Assembly (NCBI GenBank): GCA_007121455.1
Contig: SKKN01000016.1
Coordinates: 87,603 to 151,602 of the forward strand
Source: Gemmatimonadota bacterium
GTDB lineage: Bacteria; Gemmatimonadota; Gemmatimonadetes; Longimicrobiales; Gaopeijiaceae
Length of the DNA: 64,000 bases
Direction of reading: 5' to 3'
This document shows positions 46,401 through 53,575 of this stretch, in pieces. The translations under genes and the position numbers were made by a program. Below the pieces are notes generated by a model. The model did not search any database and was not told the origin of the DNA. It was given only the letters and a program-made list of their open reading frames with translations. Position 1 is the first letter of the stretch. Each line of letters opens with the position of its first letter.

Positions 46401-46473
46401 CGACGCCACAACCGACTTCCTCACGATGCCGCCGGAGCGCCGCCTGCTCGTTCGCTTCAGGGTCGAGTTTTGA
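43447..46473 (+). CDS. SusC/RagA-family TonB-linked outer-membrane protein
   Basis: 1008 residues. A signal peptide (to about residue 41) is followed by a carboxypeptidase-regulatory-like domain (about 45-125). The TonB-box-like segment LDEVLVTGTAGRR comes next, then the plug with LQSRLPGVTVQQRSG, RIRGRSSVALSNEPLVFIDG and KGPAAATLYGADASAGVVQI, and a long barrel ending RLLVRFRVEF. This is the SusC arrangement, forming a lidded transporter with the SusD-like lipoprotein encoded next. No glycosidases are nearby, so the substrate may be peptides or another polymer. Confidence 0.93.
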   Translation: MVFRIFAPARSWHRFFYRARAVAFLPGLIGLLAFPTASLAQDARITGSVRGSGSAPVAGAAIELDPLGLTTVTDRGGRYTITVPPDRVRGQEVVLRISSIGYRTVERRLLLVEGEHREEVVLGEEVLNLDEVLVTGTAGRRERRAQPAVIGGIDAAALSEAAPVNSVFNLLQSRLPGVTVQQRSGTTGTGQVIRIRGRSSVALSNEPLVFIDGVRMDARGREFFFVGGQAGSRLNDLRLEDIERVEVAKGPAAATLYGADASAGVVQIFTKRGRAEEPFTQVVSWEHGRLDADFTPPDNWATCMREHIDEGRPLCHGVEPGAAVRDNPLARAGVLRSGRSSSLDWSIRGGGARFGSFASVGMDREEGTLPNNEMERISGRVNFDFFASDALHLDFGFGLGRSRVRLPHNDNNVLGYLGGGLLGNPLTVGFTVNDGWFAGGRQVEAISRIETVDTSLRVQPRITAAYTPAPWFTNRLTLGADLTRTEARSFFPRNDRHWYPDEERNSGRITQLRENRNQLSLDYLGTLSWSPTPWVTVDQSVGAQIQTLTTDLTSATGIGLSSNRVRAVDAAARRTGGQSFEEERQVGGLGQLQLTFWDRLFVQGAVRVDRHSAFGTEADPFVSPRVGASYVVSDEPLFRRWVPRTWISDLRLRAAYGATGRSPASSTRATYVPEPFALAPERVGAGVVPRSPGNPDLRPERGTELEVGGDVALIGRRVGLEVTYFRKRSWDLLLERALSPSLGFSESPLTNVGRVSNWGYEVAADLRLVSSPDIEWDVRAGFSTLTNRVLDMGDVPPFGNRNWVISGFPVLGYHGFRIHEVDVEGQRVTVSDQMEFLGNPPELPGREATLSSTAMVFGALSLDLHFDYRGNVHLYNSTDEWRERVQGVGERSVRRAALAPEDRLSRFGPHFTESGAFVPADLIWDPYVEPADFLRFREASISYRFPATLLREHLPVEGARITLAARNLAVWTKSDFVGFDPESSYDATTDFLTMPPERRLLVRFRVEF

Positions 46474-47762
46474 AGGCGGGCGCCGGACGGTTCGGGGTCG
46501 GCCACGCCTCCGCACTCGTGCGACGCACCTCCCGAGCGGTGATCGGCTTGGTGGTCTTCTTGGTGTTCGCGTCGTGCGACGGATTCGTCCAGGTGCGAAG
46601 CCCGACGGAGCTCCAGGGCGATGAGGTGGACCCGGTCGAGGATGCGGAGATGTTCTCTCGTTCCGCCCTCCAGAGCCTCGCGGAAGCCTTCGGAAACCTG
46701 AGTTTGCACAGCGCGTGGTTCACCCATGAAGCTCGCGTCGGAGACTCTTTCCCAACCCGGAATGAATTCGGGCTCCGGGGGGTGGGAGAAGCGAACATCA
46801 ACCACCTTTGGGACAACTGGGTCGCTCTGCATCGTGCCATCGCCGGTGCCGAAGCGGTGGTGCGGGCGCTTGATGGCGCCACGAGCGTACATCTCGCCCG
46901 GGCGTACTTCACGTCCGGATGGGCGGTGCTTCTGATGGCAGAAAGCTTCTGTGAAGGCACGATCGCGGAGAGTGAAACCGTGCCTGGGTCCCGCCTCTCG
47001 ACCTCGGAGATGGTGGCCGCCGCCCTCCATCGACTCGAGCATGCCGCCCGGATCGGACGACAGCAGGACGGTAGCGCTGAAGGTGAAGCGATCGTGGCGG
47101 CCGCGCGGGCGGGAAAGGCCCGCGCCTACCTCCTCGAAGGGGAGCATGCCCTCGCCGCCGCCATGGCCGACAGCATTCCCGCGGGCTTCGTGTTCGAGCT
47201 GCCCCACGCCGATGATCCCGACCACCGAACCCGCCTCGGAAACCGGATCTGGCAATTCAGTGACCAGAGGCCTGCGCTCGTCGTGCCGCCTCATGTCCGA
47301 GAGCGGTTCGATGCGGGCGATCCGAGGGTCCCCTACGACGACACGGGAAGAGCAGCTCAGGACGGGGAGCTGCGCCTCTTTCGGCAGGGCAAGTTCACCG
47401 GATGGAGCTCTCCGAGCCGCCTTACGTCGGGCCTCGAAGCGCGGTACATCGCCGTTGAGGCACGCGGGGATCGGGGCGAGATGCTGCAGTTCGTCAACGA
47501 GCGACGCGCGGCCGGTGGCACGGCGGCGCTCGATCCGGAGACTTCACTCGACGAGCTCATGCGGGAGCTTCTTTCTCAGAAGGCCCTGGATCACTGGCTG
47601 GAAGGGAAGCGGATGGGGGACCTCCGCCGCCACGGCGCGGAGCTTCCCTGGCTGCTCGAGCAGGGTTCGGAGTTCTACAAGCCCCAACTCGGGCGGGTCG
47701 GAAACCAGGTATGCTGGCCCGTTCCTTCAGCGGAGAGGTGGAACAACCCGAACTGGCCCTGA
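46470..47762 (+). CDS. SusD/RagB-like lipoprotein
   Basis: 430 residues. The lipobox LVFASC anchors it on the outer membrane. The helical body with NHLWDNWVALHRAIAGAEAVVRAL, the TPR-like AARAGKARAYLLEGEHALAAAMADS and the C-terminal LQFVNERRAAGGTAALDP ... LLSQKALDHWLEGKRMGDLRR correspond to SusD family blocks. The TTG at 46470 overlaps the SusC stop (TTGA), so the pair is coupled. It should cap the SusC barrel and capture its ligand. Confidence 0.85.
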   Translation: MKAGAGRFGVGHASALVRRTSRAVIGLVVFLVFASCDGFVQVRSPTELQGDEVDPVEDAEMFSRSALQSLAEAFGNLSLHSAWFTHEARVGDSFPTRNEFGLRGVGEANINHLWDNWVALHRAIAGAEAVVRALDGATSVHLARAYFTSGWAVLLMAESFCEGTIAESETVPGSRLSTSEMVAAALHRLEHAARIGRQQDGSAEGEAIVAAARAGKARAYLLEGEHALAAAMADSIPAGFVFELPHADDPDHRTRLGNRIWQFSDQRPALVVPPHVRERFDAGDPRVPYDDTGRAAQDGELRLFRQGKFTGWSSPSRLTSGLEARYIAVEARGDRGEMLQFVNERRAAGGTAALDPETSLDELMRELLSQKALDHWLEGKRMGDLRRHGAELPWLLEQGSEFYKPQLGRVGNQVCWPVPSAERWNNPNWP

Positions 47763-47796
47763 TCGCGATTGCTGCCTCTCCGGCGTCGCAATCGGA

Positions 47797-48225
47797 TCAG
47801 TGGTGGGTCATGAAGTATTGGATGTACTGTCCGGCGAGGGTCGCCGTCTCGTTGAACCGTTCACTGCCATCGACGATGACTCGCAAATGCACCCGGGCCG
47901 TATCGCCCTCGGGGGGAAGGACCCGCACGGCGAACCATCCGGACGCCCCGAGTTGATACGTCTCATCGAAGGGAAGCGTGACGGAGGCGGTGTCCGCCTG
48001 GAGGAACGCGAGTTCCGATCCCGAGCCGTCCTCGGAGAATCCTCGGAAGAACTCCTGGGAGGTGACGACGTCGATCCCGTTGGGGACGGTGCCGTCGAGC
48101 ACGACCCGCGCGCTCTCGGGACGGTCCGTTCCCAGCATGAAGTCGCACCCGGACGATCCGATCACGATCAGGGCTGCCAAGGCCGCCGTGAGTCGGATCG
48201 AGGGGGGGCGTGAGGTTTGGGCCAT
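47797..48225 (-). CDS. Small lipoprotein, unknown
   Basis: 142 residues with lipobox IGSSGC. The mature part is predicted beta-sandwich-like (VVLDGTVPNGIDVVTSQEF, WFAVRVLPPEGDTARVHLRVIVDG) and ends in an aromatic helix QYIQYFMTHH. GGAGGACCCC precedes ATG 48225. It converges on the SusD gene, leaving 34 bases between stops. Family not recognised. Confidence 0.65.
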   Translation of the reverse strand: MAQTSRPPSIRLTAALAALIVIGSSGCDFMLGTDRPESARVVLDGTVPNGIDVVTSQEFFRGFSEDGSGSELAFLQADTASVTLPFDETYQLGASGWFAVRVLPPEGDTARVHLRVIVDGSERFNETATLAGQYIQYFMTHH

Positions 48226-48357
48226 GGGGTCCTCCGGTCTCACCTGCGCGTTCACGAACGCCCCCGGGTTCTGCTCGAGGGTGTAAGACGACGCTACCCC
48301 TCGAAACGGTGGGAGGGTCCCCGTCCCGGAGCCCCTCGTGCAGCTCCCGGAAGCGTC

Positions 48358-49377
48358 TCAAGCAACGGCAATGAAGCCTTTTCCGTCTTGCCACCCTGCT
48401 GCCCGGAGCGTGCTCCGGATCTCCTCTCTCACACCGTTCCGCCCAACCGCCGCGACGCAGAGTGCGCCTCTGACCCGTTCGAGATCATGGGGCGCAATTA
48501 CCGGGGCACCGTGGATGTCCTGTCCGATCTTCCGCGGATCGAGGTCCACGAACGCGAGGAGGGTCACTCCCTGCCGGATCGCTTCCCGTGCGAAGCTCTT
48601 GCCCGTAGGTCCGGCACCCCACACGACGAGACCGGTGCGACCCCTCAGTAGAGTTCGGCGGAGGAAGTGGAGCTTCACGCGGCGGAAAGCGGCGGGAGAG
48701 TAGTCGTCATGGTTCCGCGAAAGGCGTGCAGGACCCTCTCGCCAGTAGAGGAGGGTGCGCGGAACGACACCGAGGCGAAGACCGCCTTCCCAGAGGCGAA
48801 GGAGGAGGTCGTAATCCTCCGACCATCCACTGGAGCGGTATCCTCCGACCCGGGAGACGGCATCGGCATCGAGCAGGAGGGAGGGATGTGCGAGGGGGCA
48901 TTCGACGAAGAGGTCACGCTCGATCTCTTCTGAGGAGGTGAAGGAGTTGAGCCAACCTTCGTAGCGTCGGGCTCCGCCCCGGACCGTAGCCTCCGGGAAG
49001 TAGCGCACGTGACTTCCGCACGCTGCGAGTCGCGGCTCACGGCCCATGTGCTCCACCTGTGCCTCAAATCGCTCCGGGTGCGCGATGTCGTCTGCGTCCA
49101 TCCGCGCAAGGAGCGGGGCGCGAGCCTCTCGACGGGCTTTCTCCAGGGCTGCGACGATTCCAAGGGCGGCCTGGGAGATGACCCGGAACCGTGGATCCTT
49201 CTCGGCGTGCCGTTCGAGAATCGCGAGGGAGCCGTCCGTAGACCCGTCGTCCACGGCGATCACTTCGAACGAAGGAAAGGTTTGGCGCGTAAGCGATTCG
49301 AGCGCCGCCTCGAGGACAGCCTCGGCGTCCCGAACGGGTAGGAGCACCGAGAGGTCAGGTGAACGTTCGGGACTCAT
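48358..49377 (-). CDS. Family 2 glycosyltransferase with C-terminal nucleotide-sugar-type Rossmann domain
   Basis: 339 residues. The GT-A part has SVLLPVRDAEAVLEAALESL, VDDGSTDGSLAIL, the DxD metal motif in ARMDADDIAHPERF, and a later acceptor-region WSEDYDLLLRLWEGG. The last about 95 residues form a second fold starting VVWGAGPTGKSFAREAIRQG and LLAFVDLDPRKIGQDIHGAPVI, like the NAD-type domain of sialic-acid/perosamine O-acyltransferase-associated proteins. It probably transfers a sugar to a lipid or polysaccharide acceptor. The start is uncertain (49377 or a GTG at 49407). Confidence 0.85.
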   Translation of the reverse strand: MSPERSPDLSVLLPVRDAEAVLEAALESLTRQTFPSFEVIAVDDGSTDGSLAILERHAEKDPRFRVISQAALGIVAALEKARREARAPLLARMDADDIAHPERFEAQVEHMGREPRLAACGSHVRYFPEATVRGGARRYEGWLNSFTSSEEIERDLFVECPLAHPSLLLDADAVSRVGGYRSSGWSEDYDLLLRLWEGGLRLGVVPRTLLYWREGPARLSRNHDDYSPAAFRRVKLHFLRRTLLRGRTGLVVWGAGPTGKSFAREAIRQGVTLLAFVDLDPRKIGQDIHGAPVIAPHDLERVRGALCVAAVGRNGVREEIRSTLRAAGWQDGKGFIAVA

Positions 49378-49443
49378 CGATGAATGAGAAGTTGCACCAC
49401 CGGCCACTCGTGCAGTGACCTCCGCCTCCCGGAGGCTTTTGTC

Positions 49444-50895
49444 TCAATACCTGGGGAGGCTTGAATCCACCTCTTCCTGCCAGGCCAGGATCCCCCCTTT
49501 GAGATTCCAGAGTCGTGAGAATCCGGCTTCGTGGAGCTGCTCGAGAGCCCGCGCGCTTCGCACACCCGACCGGCAGTGAAGGATGATCTCCTCGGAGCGG
49601 TCGAGTTCCGGGGCGCGTTCGCCGAGCGTCCCGAGGGGCACGAGCTCCGCACCATGGTCGGCGAGGTTCGCGATGTCCCATTCGTGGGGCTCCCGGACGT
49701 CCACAATCCGAATTCGATCGCCTCGGTCGAGCCGGGACTTGAGCTCGGTGGGGGTGATCTCGGGCACGGCTGCTTCCTCTTGCATCTCGCTCTCCTCGTA
49801 TTCCGGAACACCGCAAAACTCGAGGTAATCGACGAGTTCGGTCACGGTGGGTTCTTCCCCGCACAGGGGGCAGTCCTTCTGCTTGCGAAGCTTCAGCTCC
49901 CGCCACTCCATCCCGAGGGCATCGAAGAGGAGAAGCCTCCCCACGAGCGAGTCGCCCGTTCCCAGGATGAGTTTGATCGTCTCCAGCGCCTGCAGGGATC
50001 CGATGATCCCCGGAAGCACCCCGAGCACCCCGCCCTCGGCGCAGCTCGGGACGAGGCCGGGAGGGGGGGGCTCCCGGAAGAGACAGCGATAGCAGGGCCC
50101 ATGGCGAGCATCGAAGACGGATACCTGCCCTTCGAAGCGGAAGATCGAACCGTAGACGTTCGGCTTCCCGAGCAGTCCGCAGGCGTCGTTCACCAGGTAC
50201 CGGGTGGGAAAGTTGTCCGTGCCGTCGACGACGATGTCGTACGGCTCGAGGACCTCGAGGGCATTGTCGCTCGTGAGCCGGAGCTCGTGCGTCTCGATGT
50301 GAACGTGGGGGTTCACGTCCGCGAGCCTGTCCCGGGCGGAATCGAGCTTCGAGCGGCCCACGTCCTTCGTCCCGTGCAAGAGTTGTCGCTGGAGATTCGA
50401 CTCGTCGACCACGTCGGAATCGACGATGCCGATCATGCCGACTCCCGCCGCGGCGAGGTAGAGACCGAGCGGAGAGCCGAGGCCGCCCGCACCGACGAGA
50501 AGGACCCGGGCGTTCTTAAGCCGCTTCTGTCCCTCCATCCCCACCTCGGGCATGATGAGGTGGCGGCTGTAGCGCTCGATCTCCTCCTTGCTGAGCTGGG
50601 GAGCGGGCGGTGCCTCCGTCGCTCCGCCCGCGATGCTCGGAACGATCGTGATCGTGTCGCCCGGCGAGACCGGGGTGCTTTCTCCGCCGAGCGTGCGGAC
50701 GTCCTCGTCGTTGAGGTAGGCGTTAACGAAGTTCCGGATTTCGCCTTCCTCATCGTAGAGGTGGGGGCGCAGCTCGGGATGGATTTCGACGACTTCTTCC
50801 AAAGCTTCCCCGACGTGGTCGGCTTCGACCGCTACATCCTTGTTGCCCCCGGTGAAGCCCCTCAACGGGGTGGGGATCCGAACAGTCACGGACAT
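49444..50895 (-). CDS. CysO-like sulfur carrier fused to MoeZ-type E1-like adenylyltransferase and rhodanese
   Basis: 483 residues with three domains. Residues 1-91 form a ubiquitin-fold sulfur carrier of the CysO group (RIPTPLRGFTGG, NAYLNDEDVRTLGG, TITIVPSIAGG). Its Gly90-Gly91 is internal and followed by ATEAPPAPQ. Residues about 100-345 are a ThiF/MoeB fold with ATP loop LLVGAGGLGS, DSDVVDESNLQRQLLH, and CYRC and CPLC zinc pairs. The last 100 residues are a rhodanese with Cys441 in HCRSGVRSA. AAAGGA precedes ATG 50895, which overlaps the JAMM gene by 10 bases. It should adenylate and thiocarboxylate the carrier for CysM. Confidence 0.9.
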   Translation of the reverse strand: MSVTVRIPTPLRGFTGGNKDVAVEADHVGEALEEVVEIHPELRPHLYDEEGEIRNFVNAYLNDEDVRTLGGESTPVSPGDTITIVPSIAGGATEAPPAPQLSKEEIERYSRHLIMPEVGMEGQKRLKNARVLLVGAGGLGSPLGLYLAAAGVGMIGIVDSDVVDESNLQRQLLHGTKDVGRSKLDSARDRLADVNPHVHIETHELRLTSDNALEVLEPYDIVVDGTDNFPTRYLVNDACGLLGKPNVYGSIFRFEGQVSVFDARHGPCYRCLFREPPPPGLVPSCAEGGVLGVLPGIIGSLQALETIKLILGTGDSLVGRLLLFDALGMEWRELKLRKQKDCPLCGEEPTVTELVDYLEFCGVPEYEESEMQEEAAVPEITPTELKSRLDRGDRIRIVDVREPHEWDIANLADHGAELVPLGTLGERAPELDRSEEIILHCRSGVRSARALEQLHEAGFSRLWNLKGGILAWQEEVDSSLPRY

Positions 50896-51353
50896 GATGG
50901 CGTCCTTTGGTTGTTGGGCATGGTGCGCCACGATTCTTCCTGAAACTCGCTCCGGTCCGCCGCGAGCCTCCAGGAGCGGAAATCCTGGGGTTCCCCACCT
51001 CTCACGGACACGATGAGGTAGCTATACCAGGGCCACGCCTGTTTGCGGTCCACCTCCGACGGCACCGCAGGGTGATCGGGGTGGGAATGGTAGAACCCCA
51101 CGATCTGGAGGTCGCTCCGCTCGGCGGCATCCTCCGCCTGCCGGAATGCCTCCGGGCCGATCAGGTAACGCCGCTCCCGCTCCTCGGTTCGCTCGTTGTC
51201 TACCCGGTGAAGCTGCAGGACCGAACGGACCTCCTCGGCCGGCCCCCCTGGGCTCACTTTCCCGATCAGCACTCCGCAGCACTCCTCCGGATACCGGTCG
51301 GCGGCGTGCCGGGAGATGTCCGTGATGAGGTCTTCAGCCACTTCCACCTTCAT
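50886..51353 (-). CDS. mec: JAMM (M67) metalloprotease, Mec-like
   Basis: 155 residues with the complete JAMM zinc site: Glu in PEECCG (23-24), His89 and His91 in FYHSHPDH, Ser99 and Asp102 (HSH-x7-S-x2-D). Mycobacterial Mec releases cysteine from the CysO-cysteine adduct; the neighbourhood supports the same role. GGAGGAGGG is directly before the ATG at 51353, and the start overlaps the cysM stop (ATGA). It may also be needed to cut after the internal Gly-Gly of the fusion protein downstream. Confidence 0.9.
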   Translation of the reverse strand: MKVEVAEDLITDISRHAADRYPEECCGVLIGKVSPGGPAEEVRSVLQLHRVDNERTEERERRYLIGPEAFRQAEDAAERSDLQIVGFYHSHPDHPAVPSEVDRKQAWPWYSYLIVSVRGGEPQDFRSWRLAADRSEFQEESWRTMPNNQRTPSCP

Positions 51354-52336
51354 CCCTCCTCCTCCCACCATGGGTCGTCCAGGTATCGCTCCCCCCCATC
51401 GGGAAGGAAGGTGACGACGAGATCCGTGGGTGACAGCTCCTGTGCGACCCGCAGGGCCGCGACGATGTTGGCACCTCCAGAGGGTCCGGCGAGGAGGCCT
51501 TCCTCCCGTGCCAGGCGCCGTGCCATCTCCTGAGCGTCCTCCGTCCGAACCGCGAGGTCCCGGTCCGCGAGGTCCTTTCGGTAGATCCCTGGGACGATCG
51601 CCGTATCCATGTGTTTCAGGCCCTCGATTCCGTGGAACGGGGAGTCCGGCTGAACGGAAATGAGCCGGATCGACGGAGAGAGTTCCCGGAGGCGCGTGCC
51701 CGTGCCGATGAATGTCCCACTCGTGCCAAGGCTTGCGACTAGATGGGTCACGGCTCCGCCCGTCTGCGACCAGATCTCCGGTGCCGTGGTTTCGTAATGC
51801 GCCCGGACGTTCGCCGGATTGTTGTACTGATCCGCGTAGAAGTAACGCTCCGGGTCTTCCTCGGCGCGCCGACGCGCTTCACGGATGGCTCCGTCCGAGC
51901 CCTCCGCTGGATCCGTGATCGTCAGCACCGCACCATACCGCCGAAGGAGTAGCTTTCGTTCCCGGCTGGCGGTCGCCGGAAGGCAGATCTCGCAGGGGTA
52001 CCCCTGCGCCGCGCACATCATCGCGTACGCGACTCCGGTATTGCCCGAGCTAGCATCGAGGAGGACCTTGCCGGGGCCCAGCTTCCCCTCCTCTTCCGCC
52101 GCCCGGATGATGGCGAGGGCGGCCCGATCCTTCACGCTTCCTCCCGGGTTCTTACCCTCGAGCTTCACCCACACCTCGGGGCCCCCCTCCGGCACCACCC
52201 TGTTGAGGGCGACGAGGGGAGTATTCCCGACCGAGTCGAGGAGCGTTCTCCTCTGCCCGGACGTGCCGGTTCGCTCCACGGGTGCGACGTGCGTCGGGGT
52301 GCTTGGGTTCATCGGGATTTCAGCCAGTGGAATCAT
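51350..52336 (-). CDS. cysM: Cysteine synthase family protein (CysM/CysK fold)
   Basis: 328 residues. The PLP Lys69 lies in GGSVKDRAALAII, with SSGNTGVAYAM for the substrate carboxylate and GTSGTFIGTG for the cofactor phosphate. GLLAGPSGGAN follows near the C-terminus. Genomic context (JAMM protease and CysO-like carrier) indicates that the sulfur donor is a thiocarboxylated carrier rather than free sulfide, as in mycobacteria. The amino-acid acceptor (O-acetylserine or O-phosphoserine) is not settled. No Shine-Dalgarno is clear for either ATG (52336 or 52312). An attenuator-like hairpin ends 38 bases upstream. Confidence 0.9.
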   Translation of the reverse strand: MIPLAEIPMNPSTPTHVAPVERTGTSGQRRTLLDSVGNTPLVALNRVVPEGGPEVWVKLEGKNPGGSVKDRAALAIIRAAEEEGKLGPGKVLLDASSGNTGVAYAMMCAAQGYPCEICLPATASRERKLLLRRYGAVLTITDPAEGSDGAIREARRRAEEDPERYFYADQYNNPANVRAHYETTAPEIWSQTGGAVTHLVASLGTSGTFIGTGTRLRELSPSIRLISVQPDSPFHGIEGLKHMDTAIVPGIYRKDLADRDLAVRTEDAQEMARRLAREEGLLAGPSGGANIVAALRVAQELSPTDLVVTFLPDGGERYLDDPWWEEEG

Positions 52337-52373
52337 CTGGTGTCGGTGAAAGGCCGGTCGCTTGGCCCGGCAC

Positions 52374-52425
52374 GAAAAACGGCCGCACCCACCGTGGGGG
52401 TGCGGCCGCCCGAGTCGCCTCTCGG
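52374..52425 (-). terminator. Intrinsic terminator / attenuator upstream of cysM
   Basis: On the minus strand the arms 52398-52408 and 52380-52390 pair perfectly over 11 bases around a seven-base loop, followed by T5 (52375-52379). A small hairpin (CCGAG/CTCGG, 52410-52425) precedes it and could compete. It sits between the Cys-rich leader ORF and cysM, 38 bases from the start. It could instead just end the PIG-L transcript. Confidence 0.8.
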
Positions 52426-52435
52426 CTCTCCCGAT

Positions 52436-52549
52436 TCAGTCGGGGTCCGAGCATGTGCGGAGCTTGCCCCCGGGCGAACGTGCCCGACGCGCACAACAGT
52501 AGCGCGGACAGCGACAACCGCGACGCTGGGCTCTGCTCTGGTACGCCAT
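52436..52549 (-). CDS. Cys-rich leader peptide ORF, putative cysteine attenuator
   Basis: 37 codons starting ATG 52549, preceded by GGAGAAGATCTCG. The peptide begins MAYQSRAQRRGCRCPRYCC: cysteines at 12, 14, 18 and 19, plus one at 33. Cysteine is otherwise rare in this genome. The stop is followed after about 30 bases by the terminator hairpin ahead of cysM. A ribosome stalled at the Cys codons (52493-52516) would cover upstream pairing partners and alter hairpin choice. Cys-codon leaders before cysteine genes are known in mycobacteria. The role here is inferred. Confidence 0.7.
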   Translation of the reverse strand: MAYQSRAQRRGCRCPRYCCARRARSPGGKLRTCSDPD

Positions 52550-52686
52550 CGAGATCTTCTCCGAAGGTGAGCTCATGATCATCCATGCCGAATCTAGCCC
52601 GACGACCGGCACCATGAAAGGCCCGATGACCTGCATTGGAGCCAAGGACACAGCGAAGCAACCGCGATCCGACCGGTCGGGGCTCG
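52550..52686 (-). promoter_or_regulatory. Probable promoter region of the cysteine operon
   Basis: 137 bases between the PIG-L stop and the leader ORF. I do not see a convincing -35/-10 pair. If the operon has its own promoter, it must lie here. Confidence 0.35.
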
Positions 52687-53394
52687 TTACATCGAACCCG
52701 TGAGCTCCGTGAGCGGGGGATCGTAGCTTTCCTGGAAGAGCTCGAAGTGCGCCCGGCCACCCATCCGCTCCAGGGGGCGCGCTTCCCGGATCATGTCCTG
52801 ATAGGTTTCGTAGCAGGCGAGGGATTTTCGTCCAGCGTCCATGTCCTCGTCCGAGAGAGCCAGCACACAGTCGATCTCGGCGGGGGCCGACGCCTGGAGG
52901 CGGTGCGGTCCACCTTCGAGGTCCGCGGTTTCCGGAAACGTGAAGAACGCCAGGCGTCGGGGGGCCGATCCCTCCCCGCGGCGCAGCGCGCACCAGACCC
53001 GCTTCACGACTCCGTGACAGATCAGGTGGTCATGAAAGCCGCTGATGCCATGAACCGGATACGTGACCAGGACGTCGGGCCCTACGCTGAGGACTTCCTG
53101 CTCGATCGCCGCCTCCAGGTCGAGCGGATCTGCCTCCTTGAGCCCGGAGTCGGGGAAGTCGAGGACGTTCATGCCGGAGAGGCCGAGGGTACGCTCGACT
53201 GCGAGCATCTCCCGGTACCGGACCTCACCCATCTCTTCGATGGAGAGCCCCAGGGAGAGTCGCTGTTTCGTCGCACCTCCTCGCGTGAGCGTGAGAAGGT
53301 GCACCTCGTGCCCTTCACGTAGCTGGCGCGCGATGGCCGGGGCGGGACCGAACGACTCGTCGTCGGGGTGCGGAAATACGTAGAGGATCCTCAT
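52687..53394 (-). CDS. PIG-L/LmbE-family N-acetylsugar deacetylase
   Basis: 235 residues with the zinc-site motif PHPDDESFG at residues 8-16, the later HDHLICHGVV (third metal His) and VTYPVHGISGFHD. These match the family that includes MshB and BshB, which deacetylate GlcNAc conjugates in mycothiol and bacillithiol synthesis, and others acting on glycolipids. GGAG precedes the ATG at 53394. Its location upstream of the cysteine operon makes a low-molecular-weight-thiol role conceivable, but no other thiol-synthesis gene is visible. Confidence 0.85.
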   Translation of the reverse strand: MRILYVFPHPDDESFGPAPAIARQLREGHEVHLLTLTRGGATKQRLSLGLSIEEMGEVRYREMLAVERTLGLSGMNVLDFPDSGLKEADPLDLEAAIEQEVLSVGPDVLVTYPVHGISGFHDHLICHGVVKRVWCALRRGEGSAPRRLAFFTFPETADLEGGPHRLQASAPAEIDCVLALSDEDMDAGRKSLACYETYQDMIREARPLERMGGRAHFELFQESYDPPLTELTGSM

Positions 53395-53575
53395 TCGGGA
53401 CTCCAGGAGGTAGGCGTGAAGCCGGGGACCGTGTACACGAAGAATCGAAGGGGCGATCGTGAGGGACAAGAAGTGGGAAGACGAGGGTTGTTTCCCGTCG
53501 CCCGAGCCCGGTCTATTTTCGCCTCGAGCCGGGGAAGCCGATGATCGCGGTCGGGTCGAGCAAGGAGAGTGAAAG

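Noticed and set aside
49531..50943. 470-codon open frame antisense to the CysO-MoeZ fusion
   Set aside because: The opposite strand encodes a conserved three-domain protein with all active-site motifs; this frame is a GC-skew shadow.
52691..52712. GTTACAT ... GTGAG resembling a PHO box at the end of the PIG-L gene
   Set aside because: The half-sites are 14 bases apart and lie inside the coding sequence.
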